Below are positions 6,807 through 12,355 of a stretch of 12,355 nucleotides of DNA, in pieces. This DNA comes from Desulfomonile sp. Its GTDB lineage: Bacteria > Desulfobacterota > Desulfomonilia > Desulfomonilales > Desulfomonilaceae. The notes under the pieces are model-generated. The model was not told where the DNA came from. It saw only the letters and a program-made list of their open reading frames with translations, and searched no databases. The stretch is taken from NCBI GenBank assembly GCA_020216785.1, contig JAIWNO010000301.1:1-12355 (forward strand). The letters are read 5' to 3'. The number at the start of each line of letters is the position of its first letter. Within the stretch, counting starts at the first letter, position 1. A program made the translations under genes and the position numbers.

Positions 6807-8360
6807 ATGTCGGTGATGGAGCAGAAGTTCGAGGAGCTTAGGCGACGCCTGGAAGAGGCCGACCTGGGGGGCGGAGCGGACAAGATCGCCAAACAACACG
6901 AGTCGGGCAAAATGACTGCCCGTGAACGCGTGTTGGAACTCGTGGACGAGGGGTCTTTTGAGGAGATAGACAAATTCGTGGTCCATCGCTGCAACGACTT
7001 CGGCATGGACCGGACCATTATTCCGGGAGAAGGCGTTGTTACCGGATACGGAAAGATCAATGGGCGGGGCGTGTACGTCTTCGCCCAGGATTTCACGGTG
7101 TTTGGCGGGAGCCTTTCTTACACCCACGCACAAAAGATTTGCAAGGTGATGGACCTCTCGTACCGGAATGGGTGCCCGCTTATCGGCATCAACGACTCAG
7201 GCGGCGCACGTATTCAGGAGGGTGTGGAAAGCCTCGGCGGATACGGCGAGGTCTTCTATCGAAACGTCCGGTCTTCCGGTGTGGTGCCGCAAATCTCCGT
7301 GATCATGGGTCCGTGCGCAGGCGGCGCAGTCTACTCCCCAGCGGTGACTGATTTCATCTTCATGACCGAGAAGACGAGCTACATGTTTATCACCGGTCCG
7401 CAGGTGATCAAGCAGGTTACCAGCGAGGTGATCGACTCGGAGAGCCTGGGAGGCGCCAAGGTCCACGGCCGGGTCTCCGGGGTGTGCCACTTCCATTATC
7501 CGACCGAGAAGCAGACACTTGAAGGGGTACGGGAACTTCTGTCGTATTTGCCGGACAGCAATCGCGTCAAACCGCCCGTTGTGCCTACGGACGATCCCGC
7601 GGACCGAATCATTCCGGAGTTGGATGCAATCATCCCCGACAGCCCACGCAAGCCATACGACATCAAGAAGATCATCAAGCCCGTCATGGACGACGGCCGT
7701 TTCCTGGAGACCCAAGCCAACTACGCGCGCAACCTTGTTACAGGCTTCGGCCGGCTTGGCGGCAAGACCGTCGGCGTTGTGGCGAACCAGCCCAATTGGC
7801 TGGCCGGCTGTCTTGACACCGAGGCATCCGTGAAATGCGGGCGGTTCGTGCGATTCTGCGATGCGTTCGGCATTCCGCTCTTGACGCTGTTGGACGTGCC
7901 GGGTTACCTGCCTGGAACGCAGCAAGAGCATGGCGGAATTATCAAACACGGCGCGAAGATCCTTTACGCGTATGCGGAGGCGACGGTCCCCAAGGTGACG
8001 CTTATCGTGCGCAAGGCCTATGGCGGCGCTTACGTGGTCATGGCAAGCAGGGCGCTTCGTTCGGACATCAACCTCGCGTACCCGTCTGCGGAGATTGCGG
8101 TCATGGGTGCTGAGGGCGCGGTGCAGGTCCTTTTTCGTAAAGAAATCGCCGACGCACCCGACCCCGCTGCCAAACGCGCGGAACTAATAAACCTTTACAC
8201 TGAGAAGTTTGCCAGCCCCTATCGAGCGGCCGAGCTGGGCTTTGTCGACCGCGTTATCTACCCGCGCGACACGCGTGCGGTGCTTGTTCGGGCTTTTGCC
8301 CAGCTTGAGAACAAAGACGAGGAAAAACCCAAGCGGAAACACGGCAACATCCCATTGTGA
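6807..8360 (+). CDS. pccB: Acyl-CoA carboxyltransferase beta subunit (propionyl-/methylmalonyl-CoA type)
   Basis: The product is 517 residues, the normal length for the 12S/beta carboxyltransferase family: PccB, methylmalonyl-CoA decarboxylase alpha (MmdA), or transcarboxylase 12S subunit. It moves CO2 between biotin and propionyl-CoA to form or consume methylmalonyl-CoA. Two crotonase-like halves are seen. The N-half has GINDSGGARIQEGV (127-140) and GPCAGGAVYSPA (168-179); the C-half has VPGYLPGTQQEHGGIIKHG (364-382) and RKAYGGAYVVM (402-412). The protein ends KHGNIPL, typical of the propionyl-CoA branch. AAGGAG lies 8 bases before the first ATG. The gene sits 29 bases after sucD. Which partner it uses (biotin carboxylase, membrane decarboxylase or oxaloacetate transcarboxylase) cannot be told, as no biotin carrier is in the window; the symbol is a family-level choice. 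Confidence 0.93.
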   Translation: MSVMEQKFEELRRRLEEADLGGGADKIAKQHESGKMTARERVLELVDEGSFEEIDKFVVHRCNDFGMDRTIIPGEGVVTGYGKINGRGVYVFAQDFTVFGGSLSYTHAQKICKVMDLSYRNGCPLIGINDSGGARIQEGVESLGGYGEVFYRNVRSSGVVPQISVIMGPCAGGAVYSPAVTDFIFMTEKTSYMFITGPQVIKQVTSEVIDSESLGGAKVHGRVSGVCHFHYPTEKQTLEGVRELLSYLPDSNRVKPPVVPTDDPADRIIPELDAIIPDSPRKPYDIKKIIKPVMDDGRFLETQANYARNLVTGFGRLGGKTVGVVANQPNWLAGCLDTEASVKCGRFVRFCDAFGIPLLTLLDVPGYLPGTQQEHGGIIKHGAKILYAYAEATVPKVTLIVRKAYGGAYVVMASRALRSDINLAYPSAEIAVMGAEGAVQVLFRKEIADAPDPAAKRAELINLYTEKFASPYRAAELGFVDRVIYPRDTRAVLVRAFAQLENKDEEKPKRKHGNIPL

Positions 8361-8426
8361 CGTCTGAAACGAAAGCTCCGGGCTATTCGGAGGGACCCCT
8401 GCCGTCTTGTACGCGAGAGTGGCAAC

Positions 8427-8822
8427 ATGGAAAAACGCATTAGAGTAATAGTGGCCAAACCCGGCCTTGACGGCCACGATAGAGGGGCCAAGGTAGTGGC
8501 ACGCGCGTTGCGCGACGCCGGTATGGAGGTGATTTACACCGGCCTGCGGCAGACCCCCCAGGCGATCCTGCGCACGTGCATCGAAGAAGACGCGGATGTC
8601 GTGTGCCTCAGCTCGCTCTCGGGCGCGCACGATTATTTGTTCCCAAAGGTGGCGCAACTCTTCAAAGAACAGGGCATAGATGACGTGCTGATCCTTGGCG
8701 GCGGCATCATTCCCGACGCTGACGTGCCGGCCATGAAAGAGAGCGGCATCGAGGAGATATTCGGCCCGGGGACCCGAACGGAAGACATCGTCGAATATAT
8801 TCGGACTCATCTGAAGAAGTAA
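8427..8822 (+). CDS. Methylmalonyl-CoA mutase, separate cobalamin-binding subunit
   Basis: The product is 131 residues, the size of a single B12-binding domain. It starts with RVIVAKPGLDGHDRGAKVV and contains D15-x-H17-x2-G20, where the His replaces dimethylbenzimidazole as lower ligand of cobalamin. LSSLSGAH (61-68) and LGGGIIP (90-96) are the other cofactor-contact segments. In methylmalonyl-CoA mutases this domain is often fused behind the TIM-barrel catalytic domain; here it is a stand-alone subunit, so a separate large subunit must be encoded elsewhere. The reaction interconverts methylmalonyl-CoA and succinyl-CoA, which fits the upstream carboxyltransferase and sucCD. The 66-base gap upstream shows no terminator, so it probably belongs to the same operon. 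Other acyl-CoA mutases (isobutyryl-, ethylmalonyl-CoA) use very similar subunits. Confidence 0.9.
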   Translation: MEKRIRVIVAKPGLDGHDRGAKVVARALRDAGMEVIYTGLRQTPQAILRTCIEEDADVVCLSSLSGAHDYLFPKVAQLFKEQGIDDVLILGGGIIPDADVPAMKESGIEEIFGPGTRTEDIVEYIRTHLKK

Positions 8823-8835
8823 TCCACGTCTGCCT

Positions 8836-8949
8836 CTGTAAAGTCCTTGCGAGTCGGAAGGATCACCGACTACTCCGCAGGGGCGACCGCAGTCGCCCTT
8901 GCGTCATACGCCGGACTGCTGGGAGATCGATTCAAAAACGGCTTTACAG
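8836..8949 (+). other. Candidate multi-branched RNA structure after the mutase operon
   Basis: CTGTAAAG (8836-8843) is the exact reverse complement of CTTTACAG (8942-8949). The 98 bases between hold three hairpins in a row: AGTCGG/CCGACT (8852-8857, 8866-8871), GGGCGAC/GTCGCCC (8881-8887, 8892-8898) and GCGT/ACGC (8901-8904, 8908-8911). This would fold as a closed multi-helix junction. I recognise no known RNA family. It could be an operon 3' end structure, an intergenic palindromic repeat or a small RNA. Confidence 0.35.
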
Positions 8950-8963
8950 GTCCTCAGCCATGG

Positions 8964-9001
8964 CCGTGGGTAGGGGTAGGGCTCAGCCAACCCTGCCACG
9001 G
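8964..9001. repeat. Inverted repeat between the mutase operon and the secreted-protein gene
   Basis: CCGTGG (8964-8969) pairs with CCACGG (8996-9001), extended inward by AGGG/CCCT. No T-run follows on either strand. It lies just before the promoter at 9039 and may end upstream transcription or bind a regulator; neither can be decided. Confidence 0.3.
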
Positions 9002-9038
9002 TGAGAAGTGAAACATCCACTTACCTATGAAAACCTGC

Positions 9039-9067
9039 TTGACACGAATCGCGCGGCCGAATAGCAT
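9039..9067 (+). promoter_or_regulatory. Sigma70-type promoter of the DUF4347-like secreted protein gene
   Basis: TTGACA (9039-9044) is a perfect -35 box, followed after 17 bases by TAGCAT (9062-9067), a 4/6 match to -10. The ATG chosen for the gene is at 9167, giving a leader of about 90 bases. Confidence 0.55.
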
Positions 9068-9166
9068 AACCACATACCAGTGGTCCGGTGCCGCACGCAA
9101 ATGAAAGAATTTGCAATTGTGGCCGGTCAAATCTGCACGAAACTTCGAGAAAACGAGGGGGTTGAA

Positions 9167-10387
9167 ATGAGGGGGAACACACGATCGCCGGCCCTGACCA
9201 TGCTCGTGTTTGCGTTGGTGTTCACGATCGCTGTCGGTCCTGCTGCCGCAGCGTGGACGACGAGAGTGAGCGGGACTTGGACCTATTATCTTGACGATGG
9301 TTTGTACCGCTTTGGTTATAACTCGGCAAACGGTCAATGGGCCGATTGGCATTTGAAAAGCGGGTGGCAGAAATTTGGCCTGTGGGGCAAGCCTTCGACC
9401 CTTTTGGTTAACGGCGGCAATGGGGTTGCCGTTCAAATCGACAACTGGACGCGTTTCCGGTACGATGCTGCCACCGACGTGGGATGGTTTAATGTCCACG
9501 GTCTTTGGTGCTACCGGTTCTGGTATAAGACGGGGGTCCTGCAATGGAATAAAGGCAACAACTCCTCTCCGGCGTGGGGCAATGAAACCGTGGAAATCTA
9601 TACGAGCGAATCATCCACCACCACGTGGCGGTGGGCGACCGACGGCAGGTACTTCGGAAACGCCATGTGGGTAAGTTGGCTCTTGGACGGCACGGGGGCG
9701 AGTCGAAACGCCTACTACTCGGTATGGCACGCATACTACAAGCAGACGTACCTCAAATGGGCGGTTTTCAATACCGGCTCGACCGGTGGGACGCTCGACT
9801 CCTACAGGCTGGTCTTTGAGCGGCACGAATGGCCCAATGAATGGGAGGCAACGCTCCCGGGCACTATCGTGGTCTACAACTACGATTATCAGACCGGATA
9901 CTATGGTGGAGGCGCGGGAGTCGCGAGCTTTGTGCGTACGGTCAATTTGCTTAGGGACATCTATTATCGACGGTGGCAAACAGTGGGACTCTCGGAGCAT
10001 GGAAACGCCAACCTCCTCATTATAGGAGCAGATCAAGTCACCAATTCCAACGTCGCTTCCTTTCAGACATACTTTCAGCAGTTGCGTCGCGCCTTGTGGA
10101 CCTCCTCGCAGCTCCAGTTCTACAACTGTCTCGTGGCGAGCAGTGCGGCGGGCCGAAGCATGCTTACTTCTATCGGCACGTACACGGAGGCTGAGGTGTG
10201 GTCAAGCGATGACACAACCGGTTTTGCGGGCTACGGCTATCAAGGCCAGAACTATACAGACGGACACTCGGACTGGGTTTTGGAATTCTGCTCCAGGGCG
10301 GGGCGAGGCTTGTATAACGGTGGAACATATCTGCGCTGGGACCAGCTGGTATACCAAACGAGCTACATGTATAATAATGACATCTGA
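9167..10387 (+). CDS. Trp/Tyr-rich secreted protein with C-terminal DUF4347-like domain
   Basis: The product is 406 residues from the ATG at 9167, chosen because GAGGGGG precedes it and a signal peptide follows (hydrophobic residues 11-24, cleavage probably after AAAA near 29). An in-frame Met at 9080 would add 29 residues in front of the signal and is less likely. Residues about 30-130 are aromatic-rich with loose repeats of the form W/Y-x-x-Y/F-R-F-x-Y ending in G-x-W, suggesting a beta-rich surface or carbohydrate-binding module. Residues about 230-375 resemble DUF4347: the strand and SEHGN (276-280), the strand LQFYNC (316-321), the helix with AAG, VWSSDDTTG (344-352) and DWVLEF (369-374). 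H278 and C321 lie where a His-Cys pair would be in a caspase-like fold. DUF4347 is usually an N-terminal part of giant adhesins; here it is C-terminal in a small protein. The role is unknown. Confidence 0.75.
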   Translation: MRGNTRSPALTMLVFALVFTIAVGPAAAAWTTRVSGTWTYYLDDGLYRFGYNSANGQWADWHLKSGWQKFGLWGKPSTLLVNGGNGVAVQIDNWTRFRYDAATDVGWFNVHGLWCYRFWYKTGVLQWNKGNNSSPAWGNETVEIYTSESSTTTWRWATDGRYFGNAMWVSWLLDGTGASRNAYYSVWHAYYKQTYLKWAVFNTGSTGGTLDSYRLVFERHEWPNEWEATLPGTIVVYNYDYQTGYYGGGAGVASFVRTVNLLRDIYYRRWQTVGLSEHGNANLLIIGADQVTNSNVASFQTYFQQLRRALWTSSQLQFYNCLVASSAAGRSMLTSIGTYTEAEVWSSDDTTGFAGYGYQGQNYTDGHSDWVLEFCSRAGRGLYNGGTYLRWDQLVYQTSYMYNNDI

Positions 10388-10402
10388 GACAGCGTCCAAG
10401 TC

Positions 10403-10428
10403 AGGGGCACTCCTTACGGAATGCCCCT
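10403..10428 (+). terminator. Hairpin after the secreted-protein gene, possible terminator
   Basis: AGGGGCA (10403-10409) pairs with TGCCCCT (10422-10428), with an inner TCC/GGA extension past one mismatch and the loop TTAC. It starts 16 bases after the stop codon. The following bases (GCGCGTTCTAAC) have only a poor T content, so termination may be weak. Confidence 0.5.
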
Positions 10429-10467
10429 GCGCGTTCTAACCATGCCGGCGGAGCGGGCGAAACGCGC

Positions 10468-10497
10468 TTGACACAGACGCAAGGCACCTTATATGCT
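10468..10497 (+). promoter_or_regulatory. Sigma70-type promoter of the glycosyltransferase gene
   Basis: TTGACA (10468-10473) is followed by TATATG after 16 bases or TATGCT after 18 bases (10492-10497). It lies in the gap after the hairpin at 10403 and gives a leader of about 110 bases. The eight bases CTTGACAC are shared with the promoter at 9039. Confidence 0.5.
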
Positions 10498-10607
10498 TGC
10501 TGCACGAACCATTGACTCAATGAGATGCGCGTGCGGATGGAAACGGGCTGCGCGTGAGTGTAAAATCGCAATTCAGATGGTGCGTTCCGTGAAGGTGGAA
10601 GAACTAC

Positions 10608-11606
10608 GTGGAGATCATAGTGTCCTCTCAAACTTCGCCAAGAAGAACAGTGGCGGTGATAACTCGCACAAAGGACCGGCCGCTGCTCCTCGGTCGCTGC
10701 TGCACGAGCGTCATAGGTCAAACGTACGTTGATTGGCAACATGTAATAGTGAATGACGGGGGCGAACGCGAGAGCGTGGAACAGGTCTTGTCGCGTTTTT
10801 CCGCGCAATATGGAGAGCGGCTCACGATTATTCACAACGAGCATTGTATCGGAATGGAGGCCGCATCGAATGTGGGGATTGCCGCCAGTAATTCTGATTA
10901 TATTGCTGTGCTCGATGATGACGACAGTTGGGCCCCTACTTTTTTGCAAGAGTGCATAACGTTTCTCAATACTCTTTCCAACGGGGGTGACTTCGCCGGG
11001 GTCGTCACGCAAAGCATGCTTATTGAGGAAGAAATTCGAAACGAGCACATCAGAATTATCAACCGGCAGGAGTTCAACCCATGGCTAAAGGCTGTCAATC
11101 TGTTTCGGCTTTGCGTAGGAAATGTTTTTACTTCGAATGCTGCGGTCTTTCGGAGGTCCGTGTGGGAGGAGCTTGGCGGCTTCAACGAAACCCTGCCGGT
11201 GTTGGGAGATTGGGAGTTCAACCTGCGGGTGTCGTCCCGCTGGGAACTGGGCGTGATTGCCAAGCCTCTGGCCTACTACCACCAGCGAACCGGACTTTCC
11301 GACGCCCGATATGTCAACACAGTGCTGCACAAAGTTGATGAGCACGTCAGGATCGACAATCTCATCAGAAATCGACTCTTGCGTGAAGACCTGCAAAAAG
11401 GCCATATTGGGCTGGGGCTCCTGGTCAATCTGAGCATGGCCATCGAGCAGTCCAATGAAGGAATCAACTACGTGAAGAGATGGGCTCGCAGGGTCCTTCG
11501 TCCAACAAAGTGGGCTCGCATTATTTTGGGCCGGGTTTCCCCCGGGGCAAGCCGGACGGAAGGGAGGGCACCGGTATCGCCGAGGCAGCATGGTGAATCA
11601 AGGTGA
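10608..11606 (+). CDS. Family 2 (GT-A) glycosyltransferase
   Basis: The product is 332 residues starting with GTG, with GGAAG 7 bases upstream; the GT-A core begins at about residue 13 (RTVAVITRTKDRP). Seen motifs: D50 in VIVNDGG (nucleotide binding), D103-D106 in AVLDDDDSW (metal-binding DxD) and G200-D201-W202-E203 in the acceptor/catalytic-base region. Such enzymes transfer a sugar from a nucleotide-sugar donor to a glycan, lipid or protein in the cytoplasm. The C-terminal 80 residues contain a predicted amphipathic helix and a basic, Arg-rich tail, with no clear transmembrane segment. The gene is followed in the same direction by a small ORF and a SAM methyltransferase, so it may open a surface-polysaccharide or O-antigen cluster. 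Donor and acceptor cannot be inferred. Confidence 0.88.
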   Translation: MEIIVSSQTSPRRTVAVITRTKDRPLLLGRCCTSVIGQTYVDWQHVIVNDGGERESVEQVLSRFSAQYGERLTIIHNEHCIGMEAASNVGIAASNSDYIAVLDDDDSWAPTFLQECITFLNTLSNGGDFAGVVTQSMLIEEEIRNEHIRIINRQEFNPWLKAVNLFRLCVGNVFTSNAAVFRRSVWEELGGFNETLPVLGDWEFNLRVSSRWELGVIAKPLAYYHQRTGLSDARYVNTVLHKVDEHVRIDNLIRNRLLREDLQKGHIGLGLLVNLSMAIEQSNEGINYVKRWARRVLRPTKWARIILGRVSPGASRTEGRAPVSPRQHGESR

Positions 11607-11791
11607 GATTTAAAATGTGGCGCATCGTGTTCGCGTTCGAGAGCCATGTTATCCGCGGCAAGGTCCCGTCAACGAGGATTCCTCATGTCGAGGCGGCGAT
11701 GGTTTCCCGTGAGAAAGCTTACTTTGACGCTTCTTTCATCTTTCCCGGGTGTTGGCAAGAACTCAGCCATGTCATTGGGAATAACTGTTGA
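11603..11791 (+). CDS. Small hypothetical ORF overlapping the glycosyltransferase stop
   Basis: This frame of 62 codons begins with GTG overlapping the TGA of the glycosyltransferase (GTGA). A better start may be the ATG at 11615, with AAGGTGAG about 9 bases before it, giving 58 residues. The start and context look like a coupled gene. The sequence has no motif I recognise, no signal peptide, and ends only 32 bases before the methyltransferase. It could be a genuine small protein, the remnant of a longer gene, or chance. A 20-base stretch inside it (11661-11680) matches 18/20 bases of the palindromic element core at 431-450. Confidence 0.3.
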   Translation: MRFKMWRIVFAFESHVIRGKVPSTRIPHVEAAMVSREKAYFDASFIFPGCWQELSHVIGNNC

Positions 11792-11823
11792 GGACCAAGT
11801 GTGCCCTCTCGCGGAGGAGAGTT

Positions 11824-12355
11824 GTGGGGACGAGTAATTGGCAGAATATACCGTTTTGTGTCGAAGTCCTGATGAAGATCGAGCCGAAATCGGTCCTCGA
11901 TGTCGGAGTAGGATTCGGCCGCTGGGGCATGGTAGCCCGAGAATTCTGCGAAGCCTGGTTCGGGCGTCTTTATCGCCGCGATTGGGTAATTCGGATTGAA
12001 GGCATCGAGGCGTTCGCGGACAATATTGACCACCATCATGACAATTTCTATGACAAGATCCATCTCGGGGACGCGGTAGAAGTCCTTCCAAGGCTCTTGG
12101 CACGTGATTGGGACTTGGTAATCTTCGGGGACGTGATTGAGCATTTCCCCAAAGAAATTGGTCTTAAACTGCTCACGATGGCCGTCGAGAAGGCCGACTA
12201 TGTCCTCGTGAACGTCCCCCTGGGCTCAGGGAGACCTCAGAGGGAGGGCTGCGTCAATCAGTACGAACGTCTCCGGAGTACGTGGACGTCTGAGGATTTT
12301 CAGCTCCCTTCTCTGCGGCGATATGCCTTTTTTACAGATTATGTAGGTGGATTAT
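11824..12355 (+). CDS. Class I SAM-dependent methyltransferase (3' partial)
   Basis: The frame runs from GTG 11824 to the right edge (177 codons visible). GGAGGA (11813-11818) lies 5 bases before the start. The fold is a Rossmann methyltransferase: motif I VLDVGVGFGRWG (24-35), the acidic residue E62 in IEGIEAF that holds the ribose, G82-D83-A84 for the adenine, and motif IV IFGDVIEHF (100-108). Then come strand VLVNVPLG and a segment with SGRPQREG that probably lies at the substrate pocket. This type often methylates sugars or small molecules in glycan clusters; the substrate is unknown. It lies 217 bases after the glycosyltransferase in the same direction. Confidence 0.88.
   Translation, partial: MGTSNWQNIPFCVEVLMKIEPKSVLDVGVGFGRWGMVAREFCEAWFGRLYRRDWVIRIEGIEAFADNIDHHHDNFYDKIHLGDAVEVLPRLLARDWDLVIFGDVIEHFPKEIGLKLLTMAVEKADYVLVNVPLGSGRPQREGCVNQYERLRSTWTSEDFQLPSLRRYAFFTDYVGGL

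Noticed and set aside
8497..8511. TGGCAC-N5-TTGC, a perfect sigma54 -24/-12 match on the plus strand
   Set aside because: It lies inside the conserved coding part of the B12-binding subunit (codons for V-A-R-A-L-R), with no gene start at a sensible distance; codon choice explains it.
8858..8866. Signal recognition particle RNA-like GGAAGGA segment
   Set aside because: The rest of the conserved apical loop and helix is missing.

Overview
The window reads as a chromosomal segment from a Gram-negative, GC-rich, probably anaerobic bacterium. Gram-negative is supported by a lipid A enzyme (LpxC) and by secreted proteins with Sec-type signal peptides. The anaerobic, Desulfobacterota- or Syntrophobacter-like guess is an inference from the methylmalonyl-CoA/succinate gene block and cannot be proven from this sequence. 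No rRNA, tRNA, CRISPR array or complete insertion sequence is visible.

Left part (1-3040). The 3' end of a NucS/DUF91-like PD-(D/E)XK nuclease gene with a C-terminal zinc ribbon runs into a palindromic mini-element of about 160 bp (375-535). The element has 18-19 bp terminal inverted repeats and probable TA target duplications, and it appears to sit in the gene's original stop codon. A gene-free stretch rich in hairpins (537-931) separates this from a convergent 702-codon gene. That gene is a single open frame joining an NtrC-like receiver, a degenerate sigma54-type AAA+ domain and a complete LpxC deacetylase. This fusion is the most unusual object in the window.

Middle (3041-4701). A minus-strand gene for a Pro/Ala-rich exported protein carries a ten-base G/C homopolymer near its start. 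It ends in a good intrinsic terminator and has an AT-rich promoter region shared with the divergent operon to its right.

Metabolic block (4702-8822). sucC-sucD, a biotin-dependent acyl-CoA carboxyltransferase (propionyl-CoA/methylmalonyl-CoA type) and a stand-alone cobalamin-binding subunit of methylmalonyl-CoA mutase lie in one direction with short gaps. Together they cover parts of the succinate - succinyl-CoA - methylmalonyl-CoA - propionyl-CoA route. The large mutase subunit, the epimerase and the biotin carrier are not here.

Right part (8823-12355). A candidate structured RNA region is followed by a promoter with a perfect -35 box and a gene for a Trp/Tyr-rich secreted protein that ends in a DUF4347-like domain with a conserved His-Cys pair. 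A second TTGACA-type promoter precedes a family 2 glycosyltransferase, a doubtful small ORF and a class I SAM-dependent methyltransferase that runs off the window. The last group looks like the start of a surface-glycan or protein-modification cluster.
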